From NCBI GenBank assembly GCA_034440615.1, contig JAOTOM010003661.1, positions 62,001 to 126,000 of the forward strand: a stretch of 64,000 nucleotides of DNA. Direction: 5' to 3'. Below the pieces are notes generated by a model that saw only the letters and a program-made list of their open reading frames with translations, ran no database searches and was not told the DNA's origin. Position 1 is the first letter of the stretch; each line of letters begins with the position of its first letter. Position numbers and translations under genes: made by a program. Shown here piece after piece: positions 25,908 to 38,736 of this stretch. This stretch comes from Ashinkailepas kermadecensis. Its lineage: Eukaryota > Arthropoda > Thecostraca > Neolepadidae.

Positions 25908-28900
25908 TTAATTGACAACTACTAAGTGAATTGGACAATTAGTTCCAGTAAAATAAAGACATAAAAGACATAAAAGATCAGTGCAACTATGAGCCACAAG
26001 GGCCCTTCTTGGTTGCACTCTGTACACTGAACCAGTTTTCCACCAAATGCGCCAATCAACTCTTCCTGGAATACAGAAAAACAAGCCCCTATTCTTATAA
26101 TGATTGTCTATGCTGTTTTTAAAGATGTTCAATGTGTTGCTACTGACAATAGTTTCTGGCAGCTGGTTCCAGTGTTCTACTACCCTGTTGGTGAAGAAAG
26201 ACTGTCTGAACCTTGTCCTGCTGTGATTAACTTTAATTTTGAATTGATGAGCTCTAATTGCATCATTTCTGTTAAATTCAAACAGTTCCCTGAGATAACC
26301 CTGTTCCTGACCATGAACAAATTTAAAGACCTCGATGAGATCTCCTCTCAGCCTTCTATATCTAAGTGAAAACATATTCAGTTTCTTCAATCTTTCCTCA
26401 TATGCCAGGTTGCCTATGCCATTCACCATTTTCGTTGCCCTCTTTTGTACTCTCTCTAAAAGCCAACAATCTTTTTCATAACTAGGGGACCAAGCTTGGA
26501 CACAGTATTCCAAATGTGGCCTGACATATGCACAGTAAAGCTTCCTGATGACTCCCTCACTTTTGTATGATACATTCCTATTTATTGCCCCAAGCATTCT
26601 TAGTGCCTTCTTCCTGGCTTCTTTGGTCTGTTCTGATGCCACCAATTTTGTGTTCAAAATAACACCTAAGTCCTTCTCCCGCTGAGTCACAGATAGTACT
26701 TGGCCATCCATCAAGTACGGAGCCTTGATATGCTGCCTACCTACATGCATGATTTTGCACTTATCAAAATAAAATTTCATTTGCCATTTTTCGGACCACT
26801 TCACAAGCTCGTCTAAGTCTTTCTGCAGCAAGGCCTGCTCATTGTGCCCTGTTATTGCCCTAAAGATCTTAAAATCATCCGCAAATTTCAAAACCTTACT
26901 GCTTAGGCCACTTTCAATGTTATTTACAAACACAATGAACAATAGTGGTCCCAGTACTGACCCCTGGGGGACTCCACTAAGAACATTTTGCCATGATGAC
27001 TTCGTACCATTTAGCATCACTCTCTGCTGTCTATCTGAAAGCCACAACTCTATCCATTTTAGGATATTACCTGCAATACCATGGACCTGAAGCTGCATCA
27101 TTAACCGTTTATGAGGTACCTTGTCAAAGGCTTTGCTAAAGTCAAGATATGCTACATCAACCTGATTTCCCTGATCAAATTGTTCTGCAGCAAAATTACA
27201 AAAGTCCAAGAGATTTGTGAAGCACGATCGCCCTTTTCTAAACCCATGTTGAGTATCTCGGATCAATCTGTTTCCTTCCAGAAAACTAACTATTATATCC
27301 TTGATAATTGATTCAAGTACCTTGCAGACTAGGGATGTGAGGCTTACTGGCCTATAGTTTTCAACTTTCCCTCTTTCTCCTTTCTTGAAAATAGGAACTA
27401 CATTTGCCCTTTTCCAATCTGTTGGAATTTCATTTTGTGAAACTGATCTACAAAATATTATACTAAGTGGAATTACCAGTTCCTTTTCAGCTTCCCGCAA
27501 TACCCTAGCATAAATTCCATCAGGTCTTGCTGCCTTGTTTGGCTTTATTTTCCTGATATAATTCAAAACAACATCACTATCAATGAAATCAACATCATGT
27601 AACTGATCACCTGTCACTGAGCTGTGGTTCACAGTTGGCAGATTAGTCACATCCTCCAACGTAAACACTGATTTAAACTGCTTGCTCAGTTCCTCAACCA
27701 TCTCACCATTCTCACTCAACATAATCCCATTTACTTCCAGTGGACCAATGGTGCTTGAAACTTTACTTAGCTTGTAGAAACTAAAGAACTTTTTACTGTC
27801 CCCATTACAGTTCCTAGCCAAATCCAATTATTTTGCTCGCTTTGCTGCTCTGGTTTTCTGCTTCACAGCGTCTCTAGCTTTTTGATACAACCTTAGATTT
27901 ACTATATTTGAAGCTTCCTTAAATACTCTAAATGCATCTTTCTTAGCCTTAATTGCTTTCATCAAATCTGGTGTAAGCCATGCTGGCTTTCCTACCCTTC
28001 TTTTGCGCCTTTGCTTTGGTGGGACGTGTCTAATCTGAATTTCCCTCAAGTAAGATTTGAACTTTTCCCACATTTCACAGGCATTTAGATAAAAAAAATA
28101 GTCTTCCCATTTTATGGCACTTAAAGCCTCTCTCATGCAGTCAAAGTCTACCCTGTTAAAAATTGGAATCTTTGCCAAATTATCCTTAATTGTCCCTGCT
28201 ACGTGTGCCTTGAATCTCACTATGTTATGGTCACTTCTTCCCAGAGTTTCTCCTACAGTCAAGTCTTGAACTAAATCACTTAAATCCGAGAATACAAGGT
28301 CCAAGAATGAGCCCTGCCTAGTTGGTTCTGTTACAAACTGGTGTAAGAGCAGGTCCTCTTCAAGGCATTTCCTAAACATTTTACATGCTGGGGAGCCAAC
28401 ACCAACATTTTCATATCCTTTTAGATTAAAGTCACCAAGAATAAGGCATTTCCTCTGAAAGTTTCTACTGGTTTCCTGACAAATCACCTTATCGATCTCG
28501 AGTTGCTGAGAATGTGGCAAGGTTCCTGATCGGTGCAAAGCTCCTATTCTCAGTTTATTGCTGTTGCCTTTTCCCACAGCAACATCAAGCCAAATGGACT
28601 CCACAGACACATTTTTTACCCCATCTGTTACTTTTTGAGAACTGAATAAGCTATTCACATAGAGCATTACACCACCCCCTTTCACTGCTGGACCCCTATT
28701 GCATGAAAACATATTGTATCCCTGGATCTCATAGTCCTGCAAGTTATCCCCAAAATACCCCTCACTGACCCATGCCTCAGTAATGCAAACAAAATCTGGT
28801 TCCTCCTCAGCAACATAACACTTGAACTTGTCAAATTTGGATCGAATACTCCGAGCATTAAGCATCATACACTTAAGAAAAGTTCCATAACCATCTTTGG

Positions 28901-29042
28901 TATTTACATGTTGAGTAGCTCTACCATCTCTGGATGAGCCACCACTCTGCCCCCTTGATCTACTGCCATCCCTATTTGCTGACTGTGAGGTTCTATTGCC
29001 TATGCTGTCACTATTGGCATATCCATGAGATGGTAATGCCAC
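25908..29042 (-). pseudogene. CR1 ORF2: endonuclease plus reverse transcriptase, one internal stop
   Basis: ORF2 nicks target DNA and copies the element RNA at the nick. The frame has 1,045 codons with a TAA at 27828-27830 separating 404 and 639 residues. The N-terminal apurinic-type endonuclease shows N62 (LNARS), E89 (CITEAW), GDFN at 203-206 and SDH at 270-272. The usual YRPP block is altered (LHRSG). The reverse transcriptase shows LDFSKAFDKVP, GVPQGSVLGPLLF and FADD (26874-26885), then the CR1-type C-terminal region with YVRPHLEYCVQAWSP. The usual KAAGPDGI reads KAARPDGI and FADDTK reads FADDFK, both likely damaging. Product wording and layout fit the CR1 clade well. Confidence 0.93.
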
Positions 29043-29065
29043 TTCTTATCTCCCCACCCCATTAT

Positions 29066-29416
29066 CTAGTTTCCCTGAAGGACATGCTCATATACCTTAC
29101 TTAACACTTGCACCCCCTTCTCGGAGAAGTGCAGGCCGTTCCTTTGATAGAGGTCCCATGAGCCATAAAACCTGCACCACTTGTCAACAAAGGTCAAACC
29201 TAACTCATTGCAGAGCCTACCTACCCTGGCATTGGCTGCCAGTGCCCTAGAGCTCCACTCAGGGGAGACTCCAGCCCTGGGCAGAATAGCCGTCACAATA
29301 ACTCTGCTTTCGCTTTGCTTCAGGGTGGCCAGAAAGGCCCTGTAGTCCCCTGTAAAATAGACAACTGCTCGGCCATGTATATATGATCCCATTTGCCTAA
29401 GTTTTGTCCTTCTCAC
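29066..29416 (-). pseudogene. CR1 ORF1, C-terminal SGNH-hydrolase-like end only
   Basis: About 116 residues remain. They include RVIVTAILPRAG, then SRALAANARVGRLCNELG, and near the end RNGLHFSEKGVQVLSKVY. This pattern matches the last blocks of the SGNH/GDSL-type esterase domain found in CR1 ORF1 proteins. The usual Asp of the DxxH block reads Asn (NGLH), and the block carrying the catalytic Ser is missing through 5' truncation. The fragment lies directly ahead of ORF2 in the transcribed direction, which supports the assignment. There is no start codon of its own worth trusting. Confidence 0.75.
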
Positions 29417-29425
29417 ATTACATAT

Positions 29426-31441
29426 CTGGAAAAATGTTTGAGAAAATTGAGGTATATGTTAATCATGTTTGTAGTTTTACAATAAATATTCAGCTTTGTA
29501 TTTCAAAACATGGTGAGCATCAGGCTAAGGTACTCCAAGTGAGTTCTTCAACTAAAAGTGTACTTAAAACATACGAGACAGATCATAAAGTGGAAGGGAA
29601 AATCTACCGGTTGGGATGGCAACCCGGCCACTCATACCTTTTCTAGATAGGTTTAACCCAGATGGGCCACTGTGGCCTTATTAAGCCTACACTTTATGAC
29701 TTTAACTACATCACATTATTTACTCAACAGTGAATGAAATGTCTGTCATAGTGTTCGTTCACACGAGTCACACCACCTGCCATATTTACAGAATTGGCCG
29801 AGGATGCCATGGAGTTATAGATACCGGCATAAGGCGCGCACTGAGGACGCTGGACGATCGAGTGAAGGTAATACAAATAAAATACGGTCGGGCCGGGCTT
29901 GGCTGCTCAGGTGATCTTTTGCACCATATACAAGGGAGTAGACTCACTCAGGCTTCGCCCTCGCTGGTAACAATTTGCAAACCCTTCAAATACAAACGCC
30001 TGGTGACCTGGTGTCCTCGGTGGCAGTGTCGGGTGAGTGCAAAGTGAGCATTTTTCCGATCGGCGAAGTTGCCTAAAACGCATAGCATTTTCGCGCAGAA
30101 TTGGGATACCACTACCGTCCGACTGACCGCTAAGATTATCATTGCAAGATTATAAGTTGTCATGGTGAGATGAGATATGTTGTACATTCCCATGCAAAAC
30201 TATCACCGAGCACCATGCATACATAGCTGCTGCATAGACAAGTATATTATATATATAAATATTATTATACTGGTTTTCACTTAGTAAAACCACACTCCTC
30301 GTTCCACCTATGATTAGTGACCTTCGAATGATGTCGCACCGCTGTTCCTGATTTGAGCAAAAACTAAGACGTAGGCCATAATTCAATGATCTCGCCAGGC
30401 TTACTCTGGGTAAGTATGCTGAGGAAATGTAAACAAATAGGCAAGGCAATTCCTTGTAAAAGATTCTTCTCTCTGTACACAAACAAGGAGCACACACAAA
30501 GCAGTGAGGTCTTCAATCGTTCAAGTGCTACTTGTTTTATAATTAAGTAACATATTCATCAGCTAAATTTATAAATGTCTACTCCAAGTACGATCCAGTG
30601 ATAAGTTACATTGTGGAGCATTCATTTGAATTCATTTATATCTTGTAATGGCCGTAAAGCGTCTGAAGTTGTGGGCGACAAATGGGTTGATTTGGAGTCG
30701 TTCTCAGCGACCATCCAAGCAACTAAAATTTTGCATCAAAATGATTTGAACAAAATAACTGTGGGATGTCTTTAAAGCACATCGCAGACATCAAGACCAC
30801 TTTTTTAAGGCGCCTTAAAACCCGAATAACCAACTAACTAAGGTCAAGATACTTTTAATTTCTTCTCTGAAATATTGATGGTGGATGCAACAACCAATTG
30901 AAAAATAGGCAATATAGCAGTTCTTAAAAAGAAAACAATCAGAATGTACGTCGAACTTCACTGAAATGAACGAGCCGTCACAGCCAGGCCTATTAGGAGC
31001 AAGCCGGAGTCGCTCGAGTTCTGATGCATCCGTGGAGTTTGGTCACCAACTTGGTTGGTGGCTAAGAGCCTGCAGAACAGCGCACCACCACCGAACTACC
31101 CCGGCACGTGGCGGGAAAATGCCAGTTTATTTCGGAACTCATCCATCTGTGAGAGCAGCGCTGCCGTACTCAAACGCTCGCCTCAGGAGTGATCCTAAAG
31201 TGCTCGGTCAAACTTCTCGTCTGCTAGAAGACTGAGAGTATGGGTCAGTCGCTCGATCGCACTGCCAGGTTTGCTTTGTCGTCCAACTCAGCCGCTATGT
31301 GTCGATCGACAACACTAGTTCGATTCGAACTACCTCATCTCCAGGGCCATCTGGTGCTGAGTTGCTAATGGATTTGTAAGGTCGCATACGTGCCTCGCAA
31401 TGGCGCCCCAGCGTGCTTCGGCATGGGAAAGCTCTGCTATT
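29426..31441. other. No gene seen; second copy of a dispersed repeat at 29885-29995
   Basis: 29885-29975 resembles 13260-13370 (GGGCCGGG block followed by an AGACTC..TTCGCCC..GCT segment and AACAAT). A frame at 30966-31235 is unrecognised. The remainder is AT-rich with nothing notable. Confidence 0.35.
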
Positions 31442-31755
<314 letters not shown>

Positions 31756-33750
31756 TTAAATGGGAGTAATTGGGAAGCCGATTGTGCAACTTGGAGGTCC
31801 GGTTAAGCATCACACAAGCTTCAGCATTGGGCAACTTCTTTCTCAACGATTCTATTTTGCACATTCAACTTCGGTTTTCTTGTGTGTGTGTGCAAGCAAC
31901 ACTGATCCAAGGTTGGTATCTATGCATTGCATATTCAAAAACCAGAAATTATAACATGGTACAGTGCACAGTAATCAGATACAGAGCAATCATACTATGC
32001 ATGCAAACACCATATCATAGCACAGTACATTATCAAACAACAACCATACTATGCATGCAAACACCACATCATAGCACCACACCCTATCAGTACCAGATAG
32101 GAGGACCGTCATATTACCACAAGACCGACAGTGTGCTCATCTGTCTGTTAATGGTCATGCAGTCGATGCGCCCCTATACCACAATAACTAACACACAACA
32201 CACAGTCTGTTAATGGTGGGCTCCCTCACTCTGATGTAAGCGGCTTCTAGCGCTAAGACTAGCCGCTTGTGTGGTGTAGCTGTAATGATTGCCAACTAGC
32301 TGTGCGCGTGAGAGGTGTCCTGTGAAATGCCTCAGTGTGATGGTGTCGACCTTCATTCTGCAGGTGAGGTGCCTTGTGCCGTGTGAGGCGCCTTGAGAGT
32401 GTTGTGGTTGTGATGCTTATTTCCTCTATTGGGAAAGAGTGCACCAGTAAGGTGTCTCAAAATAACACTTTTGGGGAAAGTGTAGCTTATCAGAGTTAGT
32501 CCCATTCTATGGTTCAAAGCCAGTTTAATTGTTAAAATGTTGTCGAAGTCGAAGCGCACTTAGGGCGCGCGCATCGCGCCTACAGTTTACAAGTGATAAG
32601 CTTGCCCTGTCTTTGACCGAGATGAACAAGGAGGTATAACAAATATGTTAACAACGGCCCAGAAGCATGAAGCCAATCACTTAGCACTCTCTTTGCATAT
32701 TCATTCTATATTTGCACTTATTAAATAAAGGAAACCCGTGTTACTTTACCTGGGGTGTGCTGGGCAGTGCTTCTTATTAGGCCAACAATCTAAGAAATGC
32801 AAGTTTTTTCTCAAACCACATGAAAATGGGTATAACAAGATACACCGCAACTAAAGGAACGCGACGGCGTGCATCTCAGCGTGATGTGACTTCATCTGAC
32901 CTCTGCTTGATCTCTTCGACCTCTGTTTGACCTCGACAATTAAAAGTATCACGAGGGGAATATCAGTGCTCAGTTCCACAAGGCCAGTTGATACCATATG
33001 AAAAAGCAACAGGGAATATGCAGCGACCAATCTGTTCACTGGTTGTTTTTTAAGTTGCATTTAACTATTTTAGGGATACAGCATCACTGTGCGACTTGGG
33101 ACTAAAGTACAAATGCGCTCTTCGCAGAAAACCACAATACCTACCCAATTTCCTAACGGAGGAAGTAAAAGGATTTTCCACATTTTTGGAAAGAGCTAAT
33201 TGCTAAAGAAGAGAATCCGAGACGGGAGAGGAGTAGCTATCCGGAGAAACTGTAGCGTATCCTAATGTTCTGTTTTTTCCAGATTGTTAATTGAATCACT
33301 GACAGATTGTACGATGCATCAGAGAAAGAATGTCAAGACAATGGCATCGGTGTCCGTTTTGAAAAATGAAACCCAACGTTTTTTTGCAAACTGCAGACAA
33401 AAGGATCTTCAAGCTAATTATCACCATACAGTGTCTGAAATGTGCATGTGTGGAGGGCTCGCACACGAGGACAGTTTCCAGGCGGGTGAGCGAGAAAGGA
33501 TCTAGGCATTAGGACTGGGCGCGGAGGAGGCGCGCCGGACGAACCTCTCAAACGAAGATTTGTAGATCCGATTCTGTTGGATTGGGATGGGGGTGCGTCG
33601 TTGCCCATTGGTGGCTCCCTTTTTTATCCGTCAGCGATAGGGCTTTTGGCCCCCACTATCTTCGAAATTTATTATGAGACTCTGTGGAATTTTCTCATGC
33701 TTGGGTACCTCATAGCTAATACATGCATTCGTCCCACATTCCCCTCCCCC
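31756..33750. other. No gene; small direct repeat 31991-32080 and AGGTCA-type cluster at 32891-32936
   Basis: A CATACTATGCATGCAAACAC segment recurs after 54 bp (31991 and 32045). At 32891-32936 a TGACCTC/CGACCTC/TGACCTC series lies within 45 bp. There is no recognisable coding sequence. Confidence 0.4.
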
Positions 33751-34091
<341 letters not shown>

Positions 34092-34530
34092 TCCATTTGC
34101 AGTGGGAGCCTACCCAGCCTCCGACGCTGTATGTACCAGCGTTCACCTAATGTACACACCACACATATCGCTCGTGTACGAGGAAGATCCAGGCTAGCCC
34201 ACCGATTCCCCAGGTGAATTCCACTGCTCCAGGCTCCGCCCGTGTTAACGCTTCCAGTGGACGACGCTGCCGATGACGTCCCAGATGAGAGTGTCGGCGT
34301 AAAAGATTGGGCTGTCATGGAATAGATGAACAAGAATTGATTCATCAATTTAGTGCGTGTGACGTGATTATTTATCACGCCTGTCATGGTTATTTGGTGT
34401 GCTCGATGTTTCTTGGCAGACGGTGTGTGTCTGTTGATTCGGTCAGTATAATGGTGAGCAAGTTTAGAAGGGGATTGGAGTGACGCCATCAGTGTGCATG
34501 ACTTCCCTCATTCGATGTGCACCACACACC
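34092..34530. other. No gene seen
   Basis: Unique sequence between two arrays. The minus-strand frame entering the GAGACC tract is not recognised. Confidence 0.35.
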
Positions 34531-34905
34531 CCTACACTCCGCTCCGCTACGCCACACTCCCCTACGCCACGATCCGCTACACCACAAAACCCTACGCTGC
34601 GCTATGCTACGCCACACATCCCTACGCTCCTCTCGGCTACGCCACACACAACTACGCTATGCCACGCTACGCCACACGCCCCTACGCTCCGCTCCGCTAC
34701 GCCACATACCCATACGCTGCGCTACGCTACGCCACATACCCATACGCTGCGCTACGCTACGCTACACATCCCTACGCTGGGCTACGCTGCGCCACGCACC
34801 CCTTAGCTCCGCTTCGCTACTCCACACATCCCTACGCTACGCTGTGCTTCGCCACACACCCCTAAGCTCCGCTCCGCTACGCCACACATCCCTACGCTAT
34901 TCTAG
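34531..34905. repeat. 30-bp satellite, 12 diverged copies
   Basis: Twelve 30-bp units fill 34531-34890 exactly, followed by a partial one. Each opens with CCTACGCT or a variant and closes with CTACGCCACACATC or a variant. Divergence of roughly 10-25 percent between copies marks it as older than the 41-bp array. Confidence 0.93.
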
Positions 34906-35357
34906 GTTTATGGCTTAATGAGTATTCCGCAGAAAGAATTGACCTAAAATATGACACGTCCCATCCATAACTTTATTTCCGACGTTCTACGCCTTTGCAA
35001 TGAGGATTCATTTCAGTAAAATGTACAGACATGCCGCTCTCGTTCTGCTATGAGTGATCTCGCTGGTAAATGAGCCCAGCATCAGTGTCCAGATATACTT
35101 TTTTCCCGTGCATCATTGCCTCATGTACCCACGTTGGTGTTCTGGAATTGCTTGTCTCCACAACCCACGCATGCCAGACGAACTAGGTGCTTAGGAGTTA
35201 ACTGAAGAAGAGACAAGCAACATTTACGGCAAAATAACTCGCATGCATTCTTTCCTTCCAACGACTTACCAGGTAATGTTGGGGCCAAGTCGGTCGAGAA
35301 AACTAGGAAAGTAAATCGGATTACGGAATGTTACTTTCCACTTCTTGTCCCTTGCGT
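34906..35357. other. No gene seen
   Basis: Unique sequence without recognisable frames. Confidence 0.4.
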
Positions 35358-35600
35358 ATGGGCGTCGGTAGCTCGGTGGTTAAGCTGAGCGTCTAGCATG
35401 TCAGAGGTACGGTGCTTGATTCCCCGCGGTACCCGCCCTTCCTGTCAGGGTAAGATGCAGGCGACGCCGTGTGACTTCAACTGTTGAGTGTGTCGTAAAA
35501 CCGCCCGCGGTACCCGCCCTTCCTGTCAGGGTAAGATGCAGGCGACGCCGTGTGACTTCAACTGTTGAGTGTGTCGTAAAACCGCAACCAACCAAACTTG
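35358..35600 (+). repeat. tRNA-derived SINE with internal 81-bp duplication
   Basis: The head starts GGGCGTCGGTAGCTCGGTGG and contains a good A box (GTAGCTCGGTGGTTAAG). A weaker B box (GTGCTTGATTCC) follows at tRNA-like distance. The body segment starting CCCGCGGTACCCGCCC is present twice with identical sequence, at 35423-35503 and 35504-35584, and the element ends in CAACCAACCAAAC, a simple-repeat tail of the kind SINEs carry. It has no coding capacity and would be moved by a LINE machinery. Confidence 0.75.
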
Positions 35601-35677
35601 CGCAATGCACGGATCAATTGCAAATATTTGGAATGTCGATTACTTAGAAAAGTTGACATGTTGCAAAAATGTGATAT

Positions 35678-36010
35678 GTGCATGGAGGTAGGGGAGGTGA
35701 GTGCAAGTAGGTGGGGGAGGTGGGAGAGGTGAGTGCAGATGGGTGATGGAGGCGAGGGATGTGAGTGCAGATGGATGATCTAGGTGGGGGAGGTGAGTGC
35801 AGATGGGAGATGGAGGTGGGGGAGGTGAGTGCAGATGAGAGATGGAGGTAGGGGATGTGTGTGAAGATGGGTGATGGAGGTGTGGGAGGTGAGTGCAAAT
35901 GGGTGATGGGAAGGTGGGGAGGTGAGTGCAGATGGGTGGGGAGATGGGAGGTGAGTGCAGATGGGTGGGGAGGTGGGGGAACTGAGTGCAGATTGATGGG
36001 GAAGTGGGGA
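35678..36010. repeat. G-rich minisatellite, about 10-11 copies of about 30 bp
   Basis: Units share GAGGTGAGTGCAGATGGG with variable GGTGGGGGA spacers, so the period wanders between about 24 and 36 bp. The C-rich strand is free of stops in two frames (Pro/His/Ser/Thr-rich), which is not informative. Confidence 0.9.
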
Positions 36011-36749
36011 AGCTGGGAGTTGACAGATGGGTTGACTGTGTTGTGTAATCCGACCCCAACAGAATTAGGATCACGTCGTTGGCGTTGCGCATGTACTGAG
36101 GTTACGATTGGCACGATATTTCCGTGGTGAATAACTAATTATGGGAGTTGAAGAAGGAATGAATGCTGACACAGTATGTAATTGTGGTTGATTTTATGGC
36201 TGGTGAAGCCGAACCACTAGTAGAAATCCGTGACCCATCGAACTTGCATTAGACGAAATGTAGGTGATGCTTGATTAAAAATCGCATGCCAATACAAATA
36301 CACCATGAAGCTGCACGTTAACGGGGCAAAGACACTTCCAGCTTCGATGAGTGCCGCTCTCATGGTTGAAGCACCTACGCCTAGAAAGTTTGACCGCTAT
36401 AGAGTACCTGTAGTGTCCGCTTTCAGGGAGCCCCTTCCCAAATTGTCGACGGCTGGCCGCGCATTGGCAGGCCGGAGCGGTAACGGTGCCGGGAGCTATC
36501 CTCAGCGGGCGGTAATTCGGCCAGAAATGATCACCATTCGCGGCGAGTGACGACGGCCAGAATGCGACGCCCCTCTGGTCGCCAGCAATCTCGCCGGCAA
36601 CCGGTTGAGCGTCGCCGGAGCGCCGCCGGCGGCAGAGCGGCACCGCCGGCTCTCTCCACTGGGCTGGACGACGCGGCTCCGGCCCATCAGCCACACATTA
36701 TGACGGCCATGATCGTCCCCAGGCACTTACCAGGCTAGACTGCCGACGC
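36011..36749. other. No confident gene; GC-rich patch 36430-36735
   Basis: The GC- and CpG-rich patch directly abuts the next array. Frames on both strands are Arg/Ala/Pro-rich and unconvincing. Confidence 0.35.
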
Positions 36750-38736
36750 GGCGAGGTCAGAGGACGACTGGCCAGCCAGCGAGGTGCCGTCAGAGGACGA
36801 CTGGTCAGCCAGCGAGATGACGTTAGAGGACGACTGGCCAGCCAGTGAGGTGACGTAGAAGACGACTGGCCAGCCAGTGAGGTGACGTAAGAAGACGACT
36901 GTCCAGCCAGCGAGGTGCCGTCAGAGGACGACTGGCCAGCCAGTGAGGTGACGTAGAAGACGACTGGCCAGCCAGCGAGGCTACGTCAGAGGACGACTGG
37001 CCAGCCAGCGAGATGACGTCAGAGGACGACTGGCCAGCCAGTGAGGTGACGTAAGAAGACGACTGGCCAGCCAGCGAGGTGCCGTCAGAGGACGACTGGC
37101 CAGCCAGTGAGGTGCCGTCAGAGGACGACTGGCCAGCCAGCGAGGTGACGTCAGAGGACGACTGGCCAGCCAGCGAGGCGACGTCAGAGGACGACTGGCC
37201 AGCCAGCGAGATGACGTCAGAGGACGACTGGCCAGCCAGCGAGGTGCCGTCAGAGGACGACTGGTCAGCCAGCGAGATGACGTTAGAGGACGACTAGCCA
37301 GCCGCGAGATGACGTCAGAGGACGACTGGCCAGCCACGAGGCTCGTCAAAGGACGACTGGTCAGCCAGCGAGGTGCCGTCAGAGGACGACTGGCCAGCCA
37401 GCGAGGCTACGTCAAAGGACGAATGGCCAGCCAGCGAGATGACGTCAGAGGACGACTGGTCAGCCAGCGAGGTGCCGTCAGAGGACGACTGGTCAGCCAG
37501 CGAGATGACGTTAGAGGACGACTGGCCAGCCAGTGAGGTGACGTCAGAGGACGACTGGCCAGCCAGCGAGGTGCCGTCAGAGGACGACTGGTCAGCCAGC
37601 CAGGTGACGTCAGAGGCCGACTGGCCAGCCAGTGAGGTGCCGTCAGAGGACGACTGGCCAGCCAGTGAGGTGACGTAAGAAGACGACTGGCCAGCCAGCG
37701 AGGCTACGTCAGAGGACGACTGGCCAGCCAGCGAGATGACGTCAGAGGACGACTGGCCAGCCAGCGAGATGACGTCAGAGGACGACTGGTCAGCCAGCGA
37801 GGTGCCGTCAGAGGACGACTGGTCAGCCAGCGAGATGACGTTAGAGGACGACTGGCCAGCCAGTGAGGTGCCGTCAGAGGACGACTGGCCAGCCAGCGAG
37901 GTGCCGTCAGAGGACGACTGGCCAGCCAGCGAGGTGACGTCAGAGGACGACTGGCCAGCCAGTGAGGTGCCGTCAGAGGACGACTGGCCAGCCAGTGAGG
38001 TGACGTAAGAAGACGACTGGCCAGCCAGCGAGGCTACGTCAGAGGACGACTGGCCAGCCAGCGAGATGACGTCAGAGGACGACTGGCCAGCCAGCGAGAT
38101 GACGTCAGAGGACGACTGGCCAGCCAGTGAGGTGCCGTCAGAGGACGACCGGCCAGCCAGTGAGGTGACGTAAGAAGACGACTGGCCAGCCCGCGAGGCT
38201 ACGCCAGAGGACGACTGGCCAGCCAGCGAGATGCCGTCAGAGGACGACTGGCCAGCGAGCGAGGTGCCGTCAGAGGACGACTGGTCAGCCAGCGAGATGA
38301 CGTTAGAGGACGACTGGCCAGCCAGTGAGGTGACGTAAGAAGACGACTGGCCAGCCAGCGAGACTACGTCAGAGGACGACTGGCCAGCCAGCGAGATGAC
38401 GTCAGAGGACGACTGGCCAGCCATCGAGGTGCCGTCAGAGGACGACTGGCCAGCCAGCGAGGTGACGTCAGAGGACGACTGGCCAGCCAGCGAGGTGCCG
38501 TCAGAGGACGACTGGCCAGCCAGCGAGGTGCCGTCAGAGGACGACTGGCCAGCCAGTGAGGTGACGTAAGAAGACGACTGGCCAGCCAGCGAGGTGCCGT
38601 CAGAGGACGACTGGTCAGCCAGTGAGGTGCCGTCAGAGGACGACTGGCCAGTCAGTGAGGTGTCGTCAGAGGACGACTGGCCAGCCAGCGAGATGACGTC
38701 AGAGGACGACTGGCCAGCTGGCGAGATGACGTCAGG
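36750..38736. repeat. 33-bp satellite, about 60 copies, carrying TGACGTCA octamers
   Basis: The unit is about 33 bp, AGAGGACGACTGGCCAGCCA plus a variable GCGAGRTGACGTC-type part. Variants read GAGGTGCCGTCA, GAGATGACGTCA, GAGGTGACGTAAGA, GATGACGTTAGA and GAGGCTACGTCA. I counted 16 perfect TGACGTCA octamers, the ATF/CREB site, and one more just outside at about 38875. The minus strand has a 369-residue frame of an 11-residue repeat (SLAGQSSSDVI type), while plus-strand frames are short and broken. I see no start context or flanking domain to support a protein. Confidence 0.96.

Larger units (their letters stand above)
25830..29425 (-). mobile_element. CR1-type LINE, 5'-truncated, nearly complete
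   Basis: The element runs right to left: the last part of ORF1 (29416-29066), ORF2 (29042-25908), and a short 3' region ending in repeated TGATATTTTATTCAAT-like words (about 25885-25840 read on the minus strand). ORF1 lacks its front part and similarity stops near 29425, as expected from incomplete reverse transcription. The two frames are 23 bases apart. Only one stop and a few odd residues separate ORF2 from an open form, so the insertion is recent compared with the other retroelements here. I did not find a clear target-site duplication. Confidence 0.92.

Noticed and set aside
35358..35425. Functional tRNA gene
   Set aside because: Good A box but weak B box, no complete cloverleaf, and a SINE body and tail follow.
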